From assembly GCF_000482745.1 (NCBI RefSeq), contig NZ_AXWQ01000005.1, positions 62,001 to 126,000 on the forward strand: a stretch of 64,000 nt of DNA, read 5' to 3'. Within the stretch, counting starts at the first letter, position 1. Every line of letters starts with the position of its first letter. This DNA comes from Oleidesulfovibrio alaskensis DSM 16109 (GTDB taxonomy: Bacteria; Desulfobacterota; Desulfovibrionia; Desulfovibrionales; Desulfovibrionaceae). Both the position numbers and the translations under genes were made by a program. Below are positions 1 through 8,736 of this stretch, in pieces. The notes beneath the pieces are model-generated. The model saw only the letters and a program-made list of their open reading frames with translations. It made no database searches and had not been told where the DNA came from.

Positions 1-783
1 CTGACATACTGCTGCCCGGCAGCGCGTAACCTTGCTCTGGGCAGGTACGAGGCTCCCCTGCCCACATCGCGCAGCTGCAATGCCCGCTGTGTCGGATGTA
101 TTTCCCAGCAGGAAGACGGCTCCAGAATCTGCAGCACCCCGCAGAACAGGCTCAGCTTTACCCCCACGCCGGAAGAAATTGCAGAAGTAATGCTGCACCA
201 TGGCAAAGCTGAAACCGAAAAACCCGTATTTTCATTCGGGCAGGGCTGCGAAGGCGAACCGCTCACCGAGGCGGACATCATCGCTCAGGCCGTACACCTT
301 TTCCGCAGCAAGGGCGGAACCGGCACCGTGAACGTCAACACCAACGCCTCTCTGCCGCAGGCTGTCATCAAACTTGCCGAAGCCGGCATCAGCTCCATAC
401 GGGTCAGTCTGAACAGCGCCAGAGAAGAAGTATATAACCGCTATTACCGCCCCCGCGGGTACACCTTTGCCGATGTGCGCAGTTCCATTGCCGAAGCGCA
501 TAAACGGGGAGTCTTTGTTTCGCTGAACCTGCTCTACTTCCCCGGAATTTCCGATTGCGAGCTTGAGCTGCAGGCTCTGGACGAACTGATCCGCACGGAA
601 AAGGTTGACTTCGTGCAACTGCGCAACCTGAATATTGATCCCGAAATGTATCTTGAGCTACTGGACGGCATTGAGTTCGGCCCCAGCGCGGGGTTCATCA
701 ACTTCCGGCGCAGGCTGCGCAAATCCAATCCGTGGCTCCAGTTCGGCTACTTCAATCCCTATCTGCCACAAAATCCGGCTTAG
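1..783 (+). CDS. Radical SAM protein, 5'-truncated by the window edge
   Basis: The frame is open from base 1 and ends at TAG 781-783, so the true start lies upstream of the window. About 19 codons in, at bases 76-99, it encodes CNARCVGC, the CxxxCxxC motif that holds the [4Fe-4S] cluster of radical SAM enzymes. It is followed by a GQGCEGEPL segment, which resembles the glycine-rich SAM-binding strand of the family, and by the expected alternating helix/strand pattern. The visible part is 260 residues and lacks any obvious SPASM or extra cluster domain at its C-terminus. The substrate cannot be told from the sequence. The gene converges on purM and shares the hairpin at 841-860 with it. Class assignment is firm; specific function is unknown. 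Confidence 0.85.
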   Translation: MTYCCPAARNLALGRYEAPLPTSRSCNARCVGCISQQEDGSRICSTPQNRLSFTPTPEEIAEVMLHHGKAETEKPVFSFGQGCEGEPLTEADIIAQAVHLFRSKGGTGTVNVNTNASLPQAVIKLAEAGISSIRVSLNSAREEVYNRYYRPRGYTFADVRSSIAEAHKRGVFVSLNLLYFPGISDCELELQALDELIRTEKVDFVQLRNLNIDPEMYLELLDGIEFGPSAGFINFRRRLRKSNPWLQFGYFNPYLPQNPA

Positions 784-840
784 ATGGGCAGGACAAAACT
801 TCCCTTTGTGGCGCCGCCTGACGACAACACGCAAAAAAAA

Positions 841-860
841 GCCGGAGCACACGCTCCGGC
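841..860. terminator. Bidirectional rho-independent terminator
   Basis: Perfect 8-bp stem (gccggagc/gctccggc) with an ACAC loop, flanked by an A run on the left and a TTTT run on the right. It can therefore end the rightward radical SAM transcript and the leftward purM transcript. Confidence 0.85.
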
Positions 861-888
861 TTTTAGCACCATAAAGTATCCGGCCCGA

Positions 889-1944
889 TCAGCCGAAATC
901 CACATATACCTGTTCTTCGCTTTCTTCGCGGCGTCTTTCTACAGTGCCGATGGCCCATGCGGGCTGATCAAGCGCAGCAAGCCTGCCCAGCACATCGTCT
1001 GCTTCTTCCTGCCCCACAATCACCACATAGCCGATACCACAGTTGAATATCTGCAGCATCTCAGGCCAGCTAAGCTCACCCAGATCACGCAGCCAGTGGA
1101 AAACAGGCAGAATATCCCACGCGCCAAAGGCTATGCGGGCATCTACAGAAGCAGGCAGCACACGGGGAATGTTGTCGTAAAAACCACCGCCCGTCACATG
1201 CACCATCCCTTTTATCTGAAAATCCCGCATCAGGTTACGGATGGTTTCCACATAAATTCTGGTGGGAGTCATCAGTACGTCACGCACGAGGGCGTCGGTG
1301 CCGGGCATAATATCATCGGCACCCAGCCCGCTCTTTTCAAAGAGCTTCCGGACAAGGGTGTATCCGTTTGAATGGACACCGCTTGCTCCCAGACCGATAA
1401 TCACATCACCCACGCGGATATCCGAACCGTCCACGATACGGGCATTGTCGGCAATGCCTACGCAGAATCCGGCCAGATCATATTCTCCCGGGGCATACAT
1501 GTCGGGCATCTCGGCAGTTTCTCCGCCCAGCAGGGCACACTGTGCCTGGCGGCAGCCTTCTGCCACGCCGGAGACAACCTGTGCGGCAGCTTCCACGTCC
1601 AGCTTGCCGGTTGCAAAATAATCCAGAAAGAAAAGGGGCTTTGCACCCTGAACCAGCACATCGTTGACACTCATTGCCACAAGATCGATACCCACGGTAT
1701 CATGCTTGTCAAACATGAATGCAAGCTTAAGCTTAGTACCCACGCCGTCGGTGGACGAAACGAGTACAGGGTCTTCCATGCCTCCCAGATCAGGTTTGAA
1801 AAGGCCGCCGAAACCTCCGATGTCGGAGATCACACCCTTGGTGTGGGTGCTTGCGACCATGGACTTGATTCGCGAGACAAGAGCGTTGCCGGCATTGATA
1901 TCAACCCCCGCCTCGGTGTACGCTTTTGCACGATCCTCAGGCAT
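889..1944 (-). CDS. purM: Phosphoribosylformylglycinamidine cyclo-ligase (AIR synthetase)
   Basis: PurM closes the imidazole ring of FGAM with ATP to give AIR, the fifth step of de novo purine synthesis, in the cytoplasm. The 351-residue product has the family length and opens with the usual AYTEAGVDI segment. It carries STDGVGTKLK near residues 63-72 and GGETAEMPDMY near 140-150, both diagnostic of PurM, followed by the C-terminal AIRS domain. The ATG at 1944 has AAGGAG about eight bases upstream. No other pur gene is in the window, so it appears to be a stand-alone unit, divergent from the small exported protein gene. Assignment is confident. Confidence 0.97.
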   Translation of the reverse strand: MPEDRAKAYTEAGVDINAGNALVSRIKSMVASTHTKGVISDIGGFGGLFKPDLGGMEDPVLVSSTDGVGTKLKLAFMFDKHDTVGIDLVAMSVNDVLVQGAKPLFFLDYFATGKLDVEAAAQVVSGVAEGCRQAQCALLGGETAEMPDMYAPGEYDLAGFCVGIADNARIVDGSDIRVGDVIIGLGASGVHSNGYTLVRKLFEKSGLGADDIMPGTDALVRDVLMTPTRIYVETIRNLMRDFQIKGMVHVTGGGFYDNIPRVLPASVDARIAFGAWDILPVFHWLRDLGELSWPEMLQIFNCGIGYVVIVGQEEADDVLGRLAALDQPAWAIGTVERRREESEEQVYVDFG

Positions 1945-2024
1945 GTAATCTGCTCCTTACAGGTTGCGTCAAAATTCGGAAGGCATTCATAGGCTTTTAG
2001 GGTCTCAAGCGCAAGGGGTAGCCT

Positions 2025-2312
2025 ATGCGGACAGTCATTTTTTCATGCAGCGCTCTTACCATCGCATGCGCTGCTATTTCACTTTATGTGACAATCGCTG
2101 CCGGTTCGCACTGTTATGCGGCATTTACCGGCAGGCAGGCCGAAAACAGCACAACCATGGGAACATCTGTCAACGCGACACAAATCCGGCGTAACGATCA
2201 GGGAGACCTGATCATCAAAACGACTCCGCGCCCTGCACGGCCTGCGGCCAACTCGACAGTACCTGTTCTTATTATCACGCCGGAGATTACTCTTCCGGTG
2301 AACAAGCCATAA
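2025..2312 (+). CDS. Small exported protein of unknown function
   Basis: A 95-residue frame with an AAGGGG ribosome site about six bases before the ATG. The first 25 residues form a hydrophobic stretch after a single Arg, which reads as a signal peptide or N-terminal anchor. The remainder is polar and rich in Thr, Pro and Asn, with a TTPRPARPAA segment and no recognisable domain, so it is probably an extended periplasmic tail. It starts 80 bases from divergent purM and ends 15 bases before amrS, so it may be the first gene of the amrS-cobO transcript. No family was recognised. Real translation is likely but not certain. Confidence 0.55.
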   Translation: MRTVIFSCSALTIACAAISLYVTIAAGSHCYAAFTGRQAENSTTMGTSVNATQIRRNDQGDLIIKTTPRPARPAANSTVPVLIITPEITLPVNKP

Positions 2313-2327
2313 GCAGACTTTATCACC

Positions 2328-3347
2328 ATGCACAAGGCCATTCTGTGGAGACCCGGAAAAAACAACGCGGTGCAATGCACATTGTGCTGTCACTACTGCC
2401 TTATTCCCGCAGGAGGCAAAGGTGCCTGCGGAGTACGCCTCAATGACAGAGGCGTGCTGTATACTCTGGTGGCTGACAATGCAGCCGCCCTGAATCTTGA
2501 TCCGGTGGAAAAAAAACCGCTGTTCCACTTTCTTCCGGGTACGCAGACGCTGTCGCTGGGTACGGAGGGGTGCAACATGGGGTGCGTATTCTGCCAGAAT
2601 CACCACCTGTCGCAACCGGTCAGGACAGGGAAAAAGCCTGCCGGCACACCGGTTTCTCCTGACTCACTGGTCAAGTTCGCCCTGCATTCCGGCGCGCAGA
2701 GTATCTCTTATACATACACCGAACCCACGGTGTTTTCAGAGCTGGTCATATCAACTTCGGCCGCTGCAGCTGAGCATGGGCTAAAAAACATTCTGGTTTC
2801 AAACGGCTATCAGAGCCCTGAAGCACTTTCCCGACTTGACGCGACGATACATGCAGCCAACTTTGACCTGAAATCTTTTTCTGACAACTTTTACCGCGCC
2901 CACTGCGGGGCCCGCCTGAAGCCCGTGCTCCGCACATTACGTGCCGCAAAAAAATATGGCTGGTGGGTTGAAATAACAACACTGGTCATTGACGGAATGA
3001 ACGACAGCATGGAGGAACTGCAGGCCATCGCAACATTCATTGCCGCAGAGCTGGGACAGGATGTACCGTGGCATGTTTCCCGTTTTCACCCGGCCTACCG
3101 TATGACCGGCACAGCCCCCACAGTACCGGCTGCCATTGAACGCGCTCTCGAAAGCGGTTACAAGGCGGGGCTGCGCTTTGTCTATGCCGGCAACATGCCC
3201 GGGCATGCAGCAGAAAATACCTACTGCCCCGTCTGCGGCCAGCTGCTTATCAGCCGGGTCGGCTTTACGGCACATTTCAACACCGCCGGTCGTTGTGCAC
3301 GGTGTAACACCACTTTGCCCGGCATATGGACACGGGAGCAATTCTGA
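2328..3347 (+). CDS. amrS: AmmeMemoRadiSam-system radical SAM enzyme
   Basis: A 339-residue radical SAM protein with the cluster motif CxxxCxxC at Cys82, Cys86 and Cys89 (EGCNMGCVFCQN). An N-terminal Cys cluster lies at residues 17-24, and a C-terminal zinc-ribbon-like pair (CPVC and CARC) lies near residues 298-325. This arrangement matches AmrS, the radical SAM member of the AMMECR1/Memo/RadiSam system; that family's chemistry is still poorly defined. The AMMECR1 and Memo partners are not in this window. The stop codon overlaps the next ATG (TGATG at 3345-3349), so amrS and the corrinoid adenosyltransferase gene are very probably translationally coupled. Family call is strong; function is uncertain. 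Confidence 0.88.
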   Translation: MHKAILWRPGKNNAVQCTLCCHYCLIPAGGKGACGVRLNDRGVLYTLVADNAAALNLDPVEKKPLFHFLPGTQTLSLGTEGCNMGCVFCQNHHLSQPVRTGKKPAGTPVSPDSLVKFALHSGAQSISYTYTEPTVFSELVISTSAAAAEHGLKNILVSNGYQSPEALSRLDATIHAANFDLKSFSDNFYRAHCGARLKPVLRTLRAAKKYGWWVEITTLVIDGMNDSMEELQAIATFIAAELGQDVPWHVSRFHPAYRMTGTAPTVPAAIERALESGYKAGLRFVYAGNMPGHAAENTYCPVCGQLLISRVGFTAHFNTAGRCARCNTTLPGIWTREQF

Positions 3348-3850
3348 TGCTGCTTATTCATACAGGAAATGGAAAAGGAAAAACAACCGCCAGCATAGGC
3401 ATCGCCATACGGGCGCTCGGTCAGCAGATGCGTGTGGGTTTCGGCCAGTTCATGAAGCGCGATGGTCAGGCCGGCGAACAGAACATGCTGAAGCAGCTGC
3501 TCAACGACAATTTTCATGCCGAAGGTCTGGGCTTTTTCACCCGCGAAGAAGACAGAAAAATACATGCAGCGGCTGCGGAAAAACTGGTATCATGGGCTTC
3601 AGCGAAACTTGAAAATCTTGACCTGCTGGTTCTGGATGAAGCTCTTTACGCTCTTGGCTGCGGACTTGTTTCACAGGCACAGCTGCAGGGCCTGATTGAC
3701 AAGGCGGGCGCATGCGGTACGCATCTGGTGCTCTCCGGCCGGGGGCTGCCCGGCTGGCTGGAAAAACAGGCCGACACAGTAACTGAAATGACAGAAGTAA
3801 AACACGCGTACAAAAGCGGTGTTCCGGCTACCAGAGGCATTGAGTTCTGA
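3347..3850 (+). CDS. cobO: Cob(I)yrinic acid a,c-diamide adenosyltransferase
   Basis: BtuR/CobO-type enzyme that transfers the 5'-deoxyadenosyl group of ATP to Co(I) corrinoids, giving the adenosyl form of B12 precursors. The P-loop HTGNGKGKTT lies at residues 5-14 and is followed by the family segment FGQFMKR; VLDEALYALGCG in the middle corresponds to the conserved VLDE strand. The product is 167 residues, close to the family's usual 170-200. I chose the ATG at 3347 because it overlaps the amrS stop and has GGGAG about nine bases upstream. An ATG at 3326 would add seven residues inside amrS. No cobalamin riboswitch was seen. Confidence 0.9.
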   Translation: MLLIHTGNGKGKTTASIGIAIRALGQQMRVGFGQFMKRDGQAGEQNMLKQLLNDNFHAEGLGFFTREEDRKIHAAAAEKLVSWASAKLENLDLLVLDEALYALGCGLVSQAQLQGLIDKAGACGTHLVLSGRGLPGWLEKQADTVTEMTEVKHAYKSGVPATRGIEF

Positions 3851-3871
3851 CAACCGCAAGGAGTTTTTTGC

Positions 3872-4219
3872 ATGACTGATATGCTGCCGGTTCTGGATAC
3901 CGAATCCACCTTGCAGCGGCTGGGAGGCGATGCAAGCCTGCTGCAGATTCTTTATGCGGCCTATCTGGAAGATACGCCTCAGAAACTCTTGGCCCTTGCT
4001 GCTGCAGTCAGCACAGGTAATTTTAAAGAAGCAGGACATGTCGCGCATACATTAAAAGGCAGCTCCGCTACGGTCGGAGCCGCCGCAATGAGTGATAAGG
4101 CCCGAGAAATGGAACTTGCCTGTCAGCAAGGCAACCTGCGGGAAGCCGAATCTGCAAGACACGCTCTGGAACAACTTTTCTCTGCTGTGCGCAAAGCCAT
4201 ACTTGAAACCCCGGCCTGA
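3872..4219 (+). CDS. Histidine-phosphotransfer (Hpt) domain protein
   Basis: A 115-residue single-domain protein that relays phosphoryl groups between response regulators and hybrid kinases. The phosphorylatable His is His59 in VAHTLKGSSATVGA, matching the Hpt consensus HxLKGxxxxxG. The rest is predicted to be helical, as expected for the four-helix bundle. AAGGAG lies eight bases before the ATG, and the gene starts 21 bases after cobO. No cognate histidine kinase or receiver is adjacent, so its partner is unknown. Confidence 0.88.
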   Translation: MTDMLPVLDTESTLQRLGGDASLLQILYAAYLEDTPQKLLALAAAVSTGNFKEAGHVAHTLKGSSATVGAAAMSDKAREMELACQQGNLREAESARHALEQLFSAVRKAILETPA

Positions 4220-4230
4220 CCATTTTTCCC

Positions 4231-4259
4231 TTGCATGTCCTCTCTGTTTAGACTATCAG
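4231..4259 (+). promoter_or_regulatory. Candidate sigma-70 promoter for tRNA-Pro
   Basis: TTGCAT and TATCAG separated by 17 bases, placed about 16 bases before the mature tRNA 5' end. The location is right, but the -10 box is a weak match. Confidence 0.4.
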
Positions 4260-4275
4260 TCCTCTTCGATCATTA

Positions 4276-4352
4276 CGGGGCGTAGCGCAGCTTGGTAGCG
4301 CACCTGCCTTGGGAGCAGGGGGTCGCACGTTCAAATCGTGTCGCCCCGACCA
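4276..4352 (+). tRNA. tRNA-Pro (anticodon TGG)
   Basis: A 77-base cloverleaf. The acceptor arms CGGGGCG and CGCCCCG pair perfectly. The D arm reads GCGCAGCTTGGTAGCGC. The anticodon stem CCTGC/GCAGG encloses loop CTTGGGA with anticodon TGG, and the T arm contains GTTCAAATC. The CCA end is encoded at 4350-4352. A hairpin terminator follows directly. I saw no integrase or repeated 3' tRNA segment nearby, so there is no sign that it is used as an attachment site. Confidence 0.97.
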
Positions 4353-4361
4353 TAAAAATTT

Positions 4362-4387
4362 CGGGTTGCAGCATAAGCTGTAACCCG
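4362..4387 (+). terminator. Rho-independent terminator after tRNA-Pro
   Basis: An 11-bp stem (cgggttgcagc/gctgtaacccg, one G-T pair) with an ATAA loop, followed by a run of seven T's. Confidence 0.88.
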
Positions 4388-4413
4388 TTTTTTTATGCTT
4401 TGCTCTGCATCTG

Positions 4414-5166
4414 TTATCCGGCACGCTGCACACTGGCAGAACCGCCGCAGTAGCGCAGAAACTTCTCCGCCTCGGAGAAGTCAGGGTTAAGCTCCAGCGC
4501 CCGCTGAAGGTGGCTTATGCATTTGTCCACCGCCCCTTTTTCGTAATGCACCCGGGCAACATTAAAGTGCAGGTGATCATCTTCAGCCACCTGCAAAGCC
4601 CGTTCATAAAAACGCAGCGATTCTTCATAATGCCCGTTTTTGCGCAGGCTGATGCCGAACCTGTTAAACCGGCTTTTCTGCTCTTTACAAAAAACCTGAT
4701 CAAGTCCCAGCAACGTGTCGATGACACGCTTTAGCCTGCGGAAGTCCTTTTTTTCAGAATAGACTTCGCCAAGACCGTAATTGGCAGGAACATTCAGATC
4801 GTCAATCATAAGAGCCTTGATGAACATACGCTCTGCATCATCAAGCCGGCCGATATCCAGAAGAGTCTCCCCCTCCTTCAGCTTTCTGTTTAATGAATTC
4901 AGAGCCGGAACAGTATGCGTTCTGTAATAATCAGGCTCGGGAACATACATACGCAAAAAATCCAGTTCAGGATGTTCCCGCCGTATGCCCGATGGCACAT
5001 GATGAGCATTCAGAGGCTGCACCTCGTAAACATCCTCTGAAAGCCTGCGTACATACCAATACGTCACCTGATGCTTGAACGACTGGGTCCCTCCAACTCC
5101 CACAGTTGTTTCCTGCTGCAGAGAGTACACGCCAAGAATTTCAGGATACAATTCGCTATCAGACAC
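4414..5166 (-). CDS. Tetratricopeptide-repeat protein
   Basis: A 250-residue cytoplasmic protein without signal peptide or membrane segment. The first 90 residues form a non-repeat region with a YWYVRRLSEDVYEVQPLN segment. From about residue 95 to the end there are roughly four TPR units, for example HYEESLRFYERALQVAEDD and VDKCISHLQRALELNPDFSEA. Such proteins are scaffolds for protein-protein contacts, and the partner is unknown. Translation starts at GTG 5166 with AAGGGG six bases upstream. It is divergent from the chemoreceptor at 5503, with a 336-base gap between them. Fold call is firm; no function is assigned. Confidence 0.85.
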   Translation of the reverse strand: MSDSELYPEILGVYSLQQETTVGVGGTQSFKHQVTYWYVRRLSEDVYEVQPLNAHHVPSGIRREHPELDFLRMYVPEPDYYRTHTVPALNSLNRKLKEGETLLDIGRLDDAERMFIKALMIDDLNVPANYGLGEVYSEKKDFRRLKRVIDTLLGLDQVFCKEQKSRFNRFGISLRKNGHYEESLRFYERALQVAEDDHLHFNVARVHYEKGAVDKCISHLQRALELNPDFSEAEKFLRYCGGSASVQRAG

Positions 5167-5379
5167 GTCTGCCCCTTTAAAAAAAAAACGGAACCGCTAA
5201 CCGGTTGCAGAGTACACCGCGCCATACCCGCCGACAACATCCCTTTTTATCAGGACACATACGAGCAGCGAAGCATAGGCACATCATGCCTGCAACTCCG
5301 GACGCAGCCAGCTACATAATTCACTGTGGCACATGCCGGCAATAAAGCGCAGCGACAGAATCAGGATATTGTACAGTTA
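5167..5379. other. Divergent intergenic region without a gene
   Basis: Left part of the 336-base gap between the TPR gene and the chemoreceptor. No frame with a plausible ribosome site and no strong hairpin was seen. It presumably holds the leader and promoter of the TPR gene. The rightward promoter candidate is listed separately. Confidence 0.5.
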
Positions 5380-5407
5380 TTGACAAAAGTCCAGCATACA
5401 GTAAAAA
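5380..5407 (+). promoter_or_regulatory. Candidate sigma-70 promoter for the chemoreceptor gene
   Basis: A perfect TTGACA -35 box, a 16-base spacer and TAAAAA as -10, about 95 bases before the ATG, in an AT-rich stretch. No flagellar sigma-28 motif was recognised in the same gap. Confidence 0.55.
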
Positions 5408-5502
5408 TACAACAAGTTCACTTCCATAGACAGCTTGCGGCATAAAGTGGATATACACACTATCCTCCGTCAGTCATACATCTTTCGAAATAAGGAGCAG
5501 TG

Positions 5503-7830
5503 ATGAATCTCAGAAGCATCAGCGCCCAGCTTTCGGCACTTATCACCGTCCTGATCGTTCTTACCATAGGCGCGCTGATATTTTTTGCCACGGCCAGTTC
5601 ATATGAAAGCACTATAGAAAATCAGGAAGCAAATATAAAAACACTTAACAACCAGATCGTCAGCAGTACCGAGCATATCCTGGCGTCAAACATCGCATCG
5701 ACACAGGCATTCGGCGAACGACGCTATGTTGTCAATGCTCTTAGATACAACAACGCCCGCTCCATCCCCATAAAAGAATACCAAAATACCGTTGAAAGTC
5801 TGGACCTTATATCTTCGCTGCTGGTCACTGACACCCAAGGCAATATTCTCGGCGGTGTGAATGAAAAAAATGAAACGGTAACCGACGGGCGGGAAGAAGA
5901 TGAAAAGCTGATCGAGGCGGTAGCTCAGGGCAAAAAATATATTGCCGGTTATGCCGTCAGATCGGAAAAAACAGGGGACGCTCTTGTCAAACTTGCCGCT
6001 CCCATCATTGATCCCATTACCGAAAAAGTTCTCGGCGGAGTTATTGCCTGCCTGGACTGGTCGCGCATCAGCGAAAATTTCATTTCTCACGTAACCATCG
6101 GCAAGGCCGGATACATCGTGGTTACCGACAACGCCGGAGTGGTTATAACCCACCCGGATAAAACCGTGCAGTTCACTTCTCTTGCCGGTTTTGATTTCAT
6201 GCAGCAGGCTCTGCAAAACGATGAAACAGCTATCTTTTATTCATGGAAAGGAAAGAAGAAGGCGCTGATCAGCGCGACAATTCCCGCAACGGGCTTCAAG
6301 GTACTTTCAACAAGCTACGCAGACGATCTTGCAGCAGCGGCCGCTACACAAAGAAATATGCTTATGCTGACCGGCACCGTTGCAGCTGTCACGCTTATCG
6401 CCGTTGTTCTTTTCTTTATGCAGCGCATGGTTATACGTCCGTTACGCTGCCTGCAGGACTACACCAATTCGGTTGCATCGGGCAACCTGTCTGCAGTCAT
6501 GACAGGAAGCCACAGATACGAAATGGCCGCACTGTCCACCGGCCTTCAGAACATGGTGCAGGAACTGAAAGACAAGCTTGCTTTCAGCCGCAGTGTTCTG
6601 GAAGGTATAACCCTGCCCTTGCTCATTGTGGACAAAGATGAAAAGGCGACATTCATCAACACACCGTGTCTGGAAATGCTCCAGATAGACAAAGCTCCGG
6701 AACAATGTCTGGGCAGAACTCTTGCCGACCTGTTTTACAACGATCCCGGAAGAAAGACCGCTGTCGGGCGCAGCATGGCCGAAAAACAGGTCATATCAAA
6801 TCTTGAGGTTACCATAACCGGTCACAAAGGCAGACAGACCGAAGTGCTGGCCAATGTCACATACCTGCAGGACATGGAAGGAACCATAACCGGCGGGATG
6901 TGCCTGTATCTTGATATGACGGAGTTTAAAAAACAGCAGAGACGTATTGCAGAACAAAATAAACGTATTGCAGAAACAGCGGAAAACGCGGGCAACATTG
7001 CGGAACAGCTGGCTTCCGCTTCCGCGGAACTTTCTTCCCAGATAGAGCAGTCGTCGCGCGGGACTGACATTCAGCGGGAACGCACGGGCGAAACAGCCGC
7101 AGCCATGGAGCAGATGAACGCGACGGTACTGGAAGTTGCACGCAATGCCACCGCCACGGCTGGCCTTTCCGAGCAGACAAAGCAGAAAGCCTTTGAAGGC
7201 GGCCGGGTCGCACAGCAGACAATTGAAAAAATTACACTGGCCCATGAACAGGCTCTGGCCCTGAAGGCGGATATGGCAGAATTGGGACAACAGGCAGAAG
7301 GAATCGGCGCCATAATGAACGTCATAGCAGATATTGCCGACCAGACAAATCTGCTGGCCCTTAACGCAGCCATTGAAGCTGCACGGGCAGGAGACGCGGG
7401 GCGCGGCTTTGCTGTGGTGGCCGACGAAGTGCGCAAACTTGCTGAAAAAACCATGAGTGCAACGCAGGAAGTGGGCCAGAGCATCAAAAGAATACAGCAA
7501 AGCACGCAGAAAAATATCCGCAACACGGAAAGCGCTGCAACTGCCATTTCTGCCGGAGCGGAAATGGTCACGCTTTCCGGAAAAGCTCTCGAAGAAATCA
7601 TGCAGCTGGTGCAGGAAAGCGCTGATCAGGTGAACAGCATCGCCACAGCCGCAGAAGAACAATCGGCCACCAGTGAGCAGATTAACCGTTCCACTGAAGA
7701 GATAACCCGCATTGCCGACGAAACAGCCATGGCGATGCAGTCCTCTTCACAGGCTGTGGCCGACCTTGCCCGTCTGGCAGACGATCTGCACACCGTTATT
7801 GCACAGATGAAAAGCGATAACGCGGCATAG
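5503..7830 (+). CDS. Methyl-accepting chemotaxis protein (Cache-HAMP-PAS-MCP)
   Basis: A 775-residue chemoreceptor. Transmembrane helix 1 is at about 10-30. A periplasmic double-Cache-like sensor follows (about 35-275, with VTDTQGNILGG and VVTDNAGVVITHPD typical of Cache strands). Helix 2 is at about 282-302, then a HAMP domain, a cytoplasmic PAS domain (about 365-480), and a methylation/signalling domain from about 540. The signalling tip is nearly canonical (ADIADQTNLLALNAAIEAA and RGFAVVADEVRKLAEKT). The ligand is unknown; Cache sensors usually bind small organic acids or amino acids. I chose ATG 5503, which has AAGGAG five bases upstream, over GTG 5500. It has its own promoter and terminator and no che gene beside it. 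Confidence 0.95.
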   Translation: MNLRSISAQLSALITVLIVLTIGALIFFATASSYESTIENQEANIKTLNNQIVSSTEHILASNIASTQAFGERRYVVNALRYNNARSIPIKEYQNTVESLDLISSLLVTDTQGNILGGVNEKNETVTDGREEDEKLIEAVAQGKKYIAGYAVRSEKTGDALVKLAAPIIDPITEKVLGGVIACLDWSRISENFISHVTIGKAGYIVVTDNAGVVITHPDKTVQFTSLAGFDFMQQALQNDETAIFYSWKGKKKALISATIPATGFKVLSTSYADDLAAAAATQRNMLMLTGTVAAVTLIAVVLFFMQRMVIRPLRCLQDYTNSVASGNLSAVMTGSHRYEMAALSTGLQNMVQELKDKLAFSRSVLEGITLPLLIVDKDEKATFINTPCLEMLQIDKAPEQCLGRTLADLFYNDPGRKTAVGRSMAEKQVISNLEVTITGHKGRQTEVLANVTYLQDMEGTITGGMCLYLDMTEFKKQQRRIAEQNKRIAETAENAGNIAEQLASASAELSSQIEQSSRGTDIQRERTGETAAAMEQMNATVLEVARNATATAGLSEQTKQKAFEGGRVAQQTIEKITLAHEQALALKADMAELGQQAEGIGAIMNVIADIADQTNLLALNAAIEAARAGDAGRGFAVVADEVRKLAEKTMSATQEVGQSIKRIQQSTQKNIRNTESAATAISAGAEMVTLSGKALEEIMQLVQESADQVNSIATAAEEQSATSEQINRSTEEITRIADETAMAMQSSSQAVADLARLADDLHTVIAQMKSDNAA

Positions 7831-7856
7831 CGCCCCCCTGCCCTGCTCAACCCGCA

Positions 7857-7891
7857 AACCAAAACACGCCCCGAGAGGGCGTGTTTTGGTT
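7857..7891 (+). terminator. Rho-independent terminator after the chemoreceptor
   Basis: A 15-bp perfect stem (left arm from aaccaaaacacg, right arm ending gtgttttggtt) with a short GAGA-containing loop. The A/T-rich ends mean it may also serve leftward transcripts from the cyclase gene. Confidence 0.85.
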
Positions 7892-8040
7892 ATTCTGCGC
7901 AGTAATCCATTACGGAGCCCTACGCTCCGTGCTGTTTTATTTTTTCCGGCTTATGTCTCCGCACTCTGACGGCAAAGACGCAGATCAGTGCTCTGAAAAG
8001 TACCCCGCCGCAACGCGGAAGACTTCCAATCCCTCTCCTG

Positions 8041-8736
8041 TCAGGCATCCACAAGAACTGTGACCGCGGCAGGAGCACCAGTCCCGCCCTGTAAGGCAAT
8101 AACCCCCAGAACGACAGTCGCGCCGATGGCAGGCAGTGCCCCGAGAGAACACAGACATTCCGCAACAATACCTCCGGCAGAAAGAATCATCCGGTTGCAG
8201 GTGTAGTTTGCGTCGTCGGGAGCATCTATGCCATGTGTATCAATGCCCAGACCCGCTATACCGCGCTGCTGTACAAGCAGCCTGGCTGCCGCACGGGACA
8301 CGGCAGGAAAGCGCATTCCTCCGCCCGCACACCGTCCCAGAAACCTGTCAGGACTATGCCAGAAAGCATCCCAGCCTGTGTGCACGGCCACAAAAGTCCC
8401 CGCCTGCAACGGCCCGTGCCGTTGTTCCCAGTCCAGAACATCCTCCGGCTGTAACAGATAACACACATCCTGCGCAGCCTGCTGATGCACATCAATAACA
8501 GCCAGCGGAAAAACCAGCGGGGCGGAGGCAACACTGTCAATACCGTGCCCCCCCTGAAAGAAAGCCGCTGGCGCGTTCACATGGGTGCCGCTGTGCTCGC
8601 CCATACAGAAACTGCGCAGAAAAAAACCGTCCGTGTTCATGTCCGACCACGGAGTGAACACAGTGGGCGGATCTTCCGGCCAGTGCGGCATGGCGGAAGA
8701 AACAGGATGCGAGCAGCAGAAAGCAGTTCTGGTCAT
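8041..8736 (-). CDS. Cyclase-family hydrolase (kynurenine-formamidase-like)
   Basis: A 231-residue member of the putative cyclase/KynB fold, metal-dependent hydrolases of amide or lactone bonds. The signature HxGTHxDxPxH appears as HSGTHVNAPAAF (His48-Phe59). The two metal-binding histidines before the turn are kept, but the Asp is Asn54 and the following His is replaced, so metal binding may differ from classical KynB. VAVHTGWDAFW and GIAGLGIDTHGID are other family strands. Its ATG overlaps the aspA stop by four bases (ATGA), so the two are co-translated. This suggests a substrate linked to aspartate or fumarate metabolism, but that is inference. No tryptophan-degradation gene is nearby. Confidence 0.8.
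   Translation of the reverse strand: MTRTAFCCSHPVSSAMPHWPEDPPTVFTPWSDMNTDGFFLRSFCMGEHSGTHVNAPAAFFQGGHGIDSVASAPLVFPLAVIDVHQQAAQDVCYLLQPEDVLDWEQRHGPLQAGTFVAVHTGWDAFWHSPDRFLGRCAGGGMRFPAVSRAAARLLVQQRGIAGLGIDTHGIDAPDDANYTCNRMILSAGGIVAECLCSLGALPAIGATVVLGVIALQGGTGAPAAVTVLVDA

Noticed and set aside
4276..4352. tRNA-Pro as an integration site
   Set aside because: No integrase, direct repeat of the tRNA 3' end or composition change nearby.
4248..4433. 61-codon minus-strand frame over the tRNA
   Set aside because: It reads through the tRNA-Pro cloverleaf and its terminator; it has no ribosome site.
5321..5342. Possible sigma-54 promoter before the chemoreceptor
   Set aside because: TGGCAC is present but the -12 element (TTGC at correct spacing) is not.
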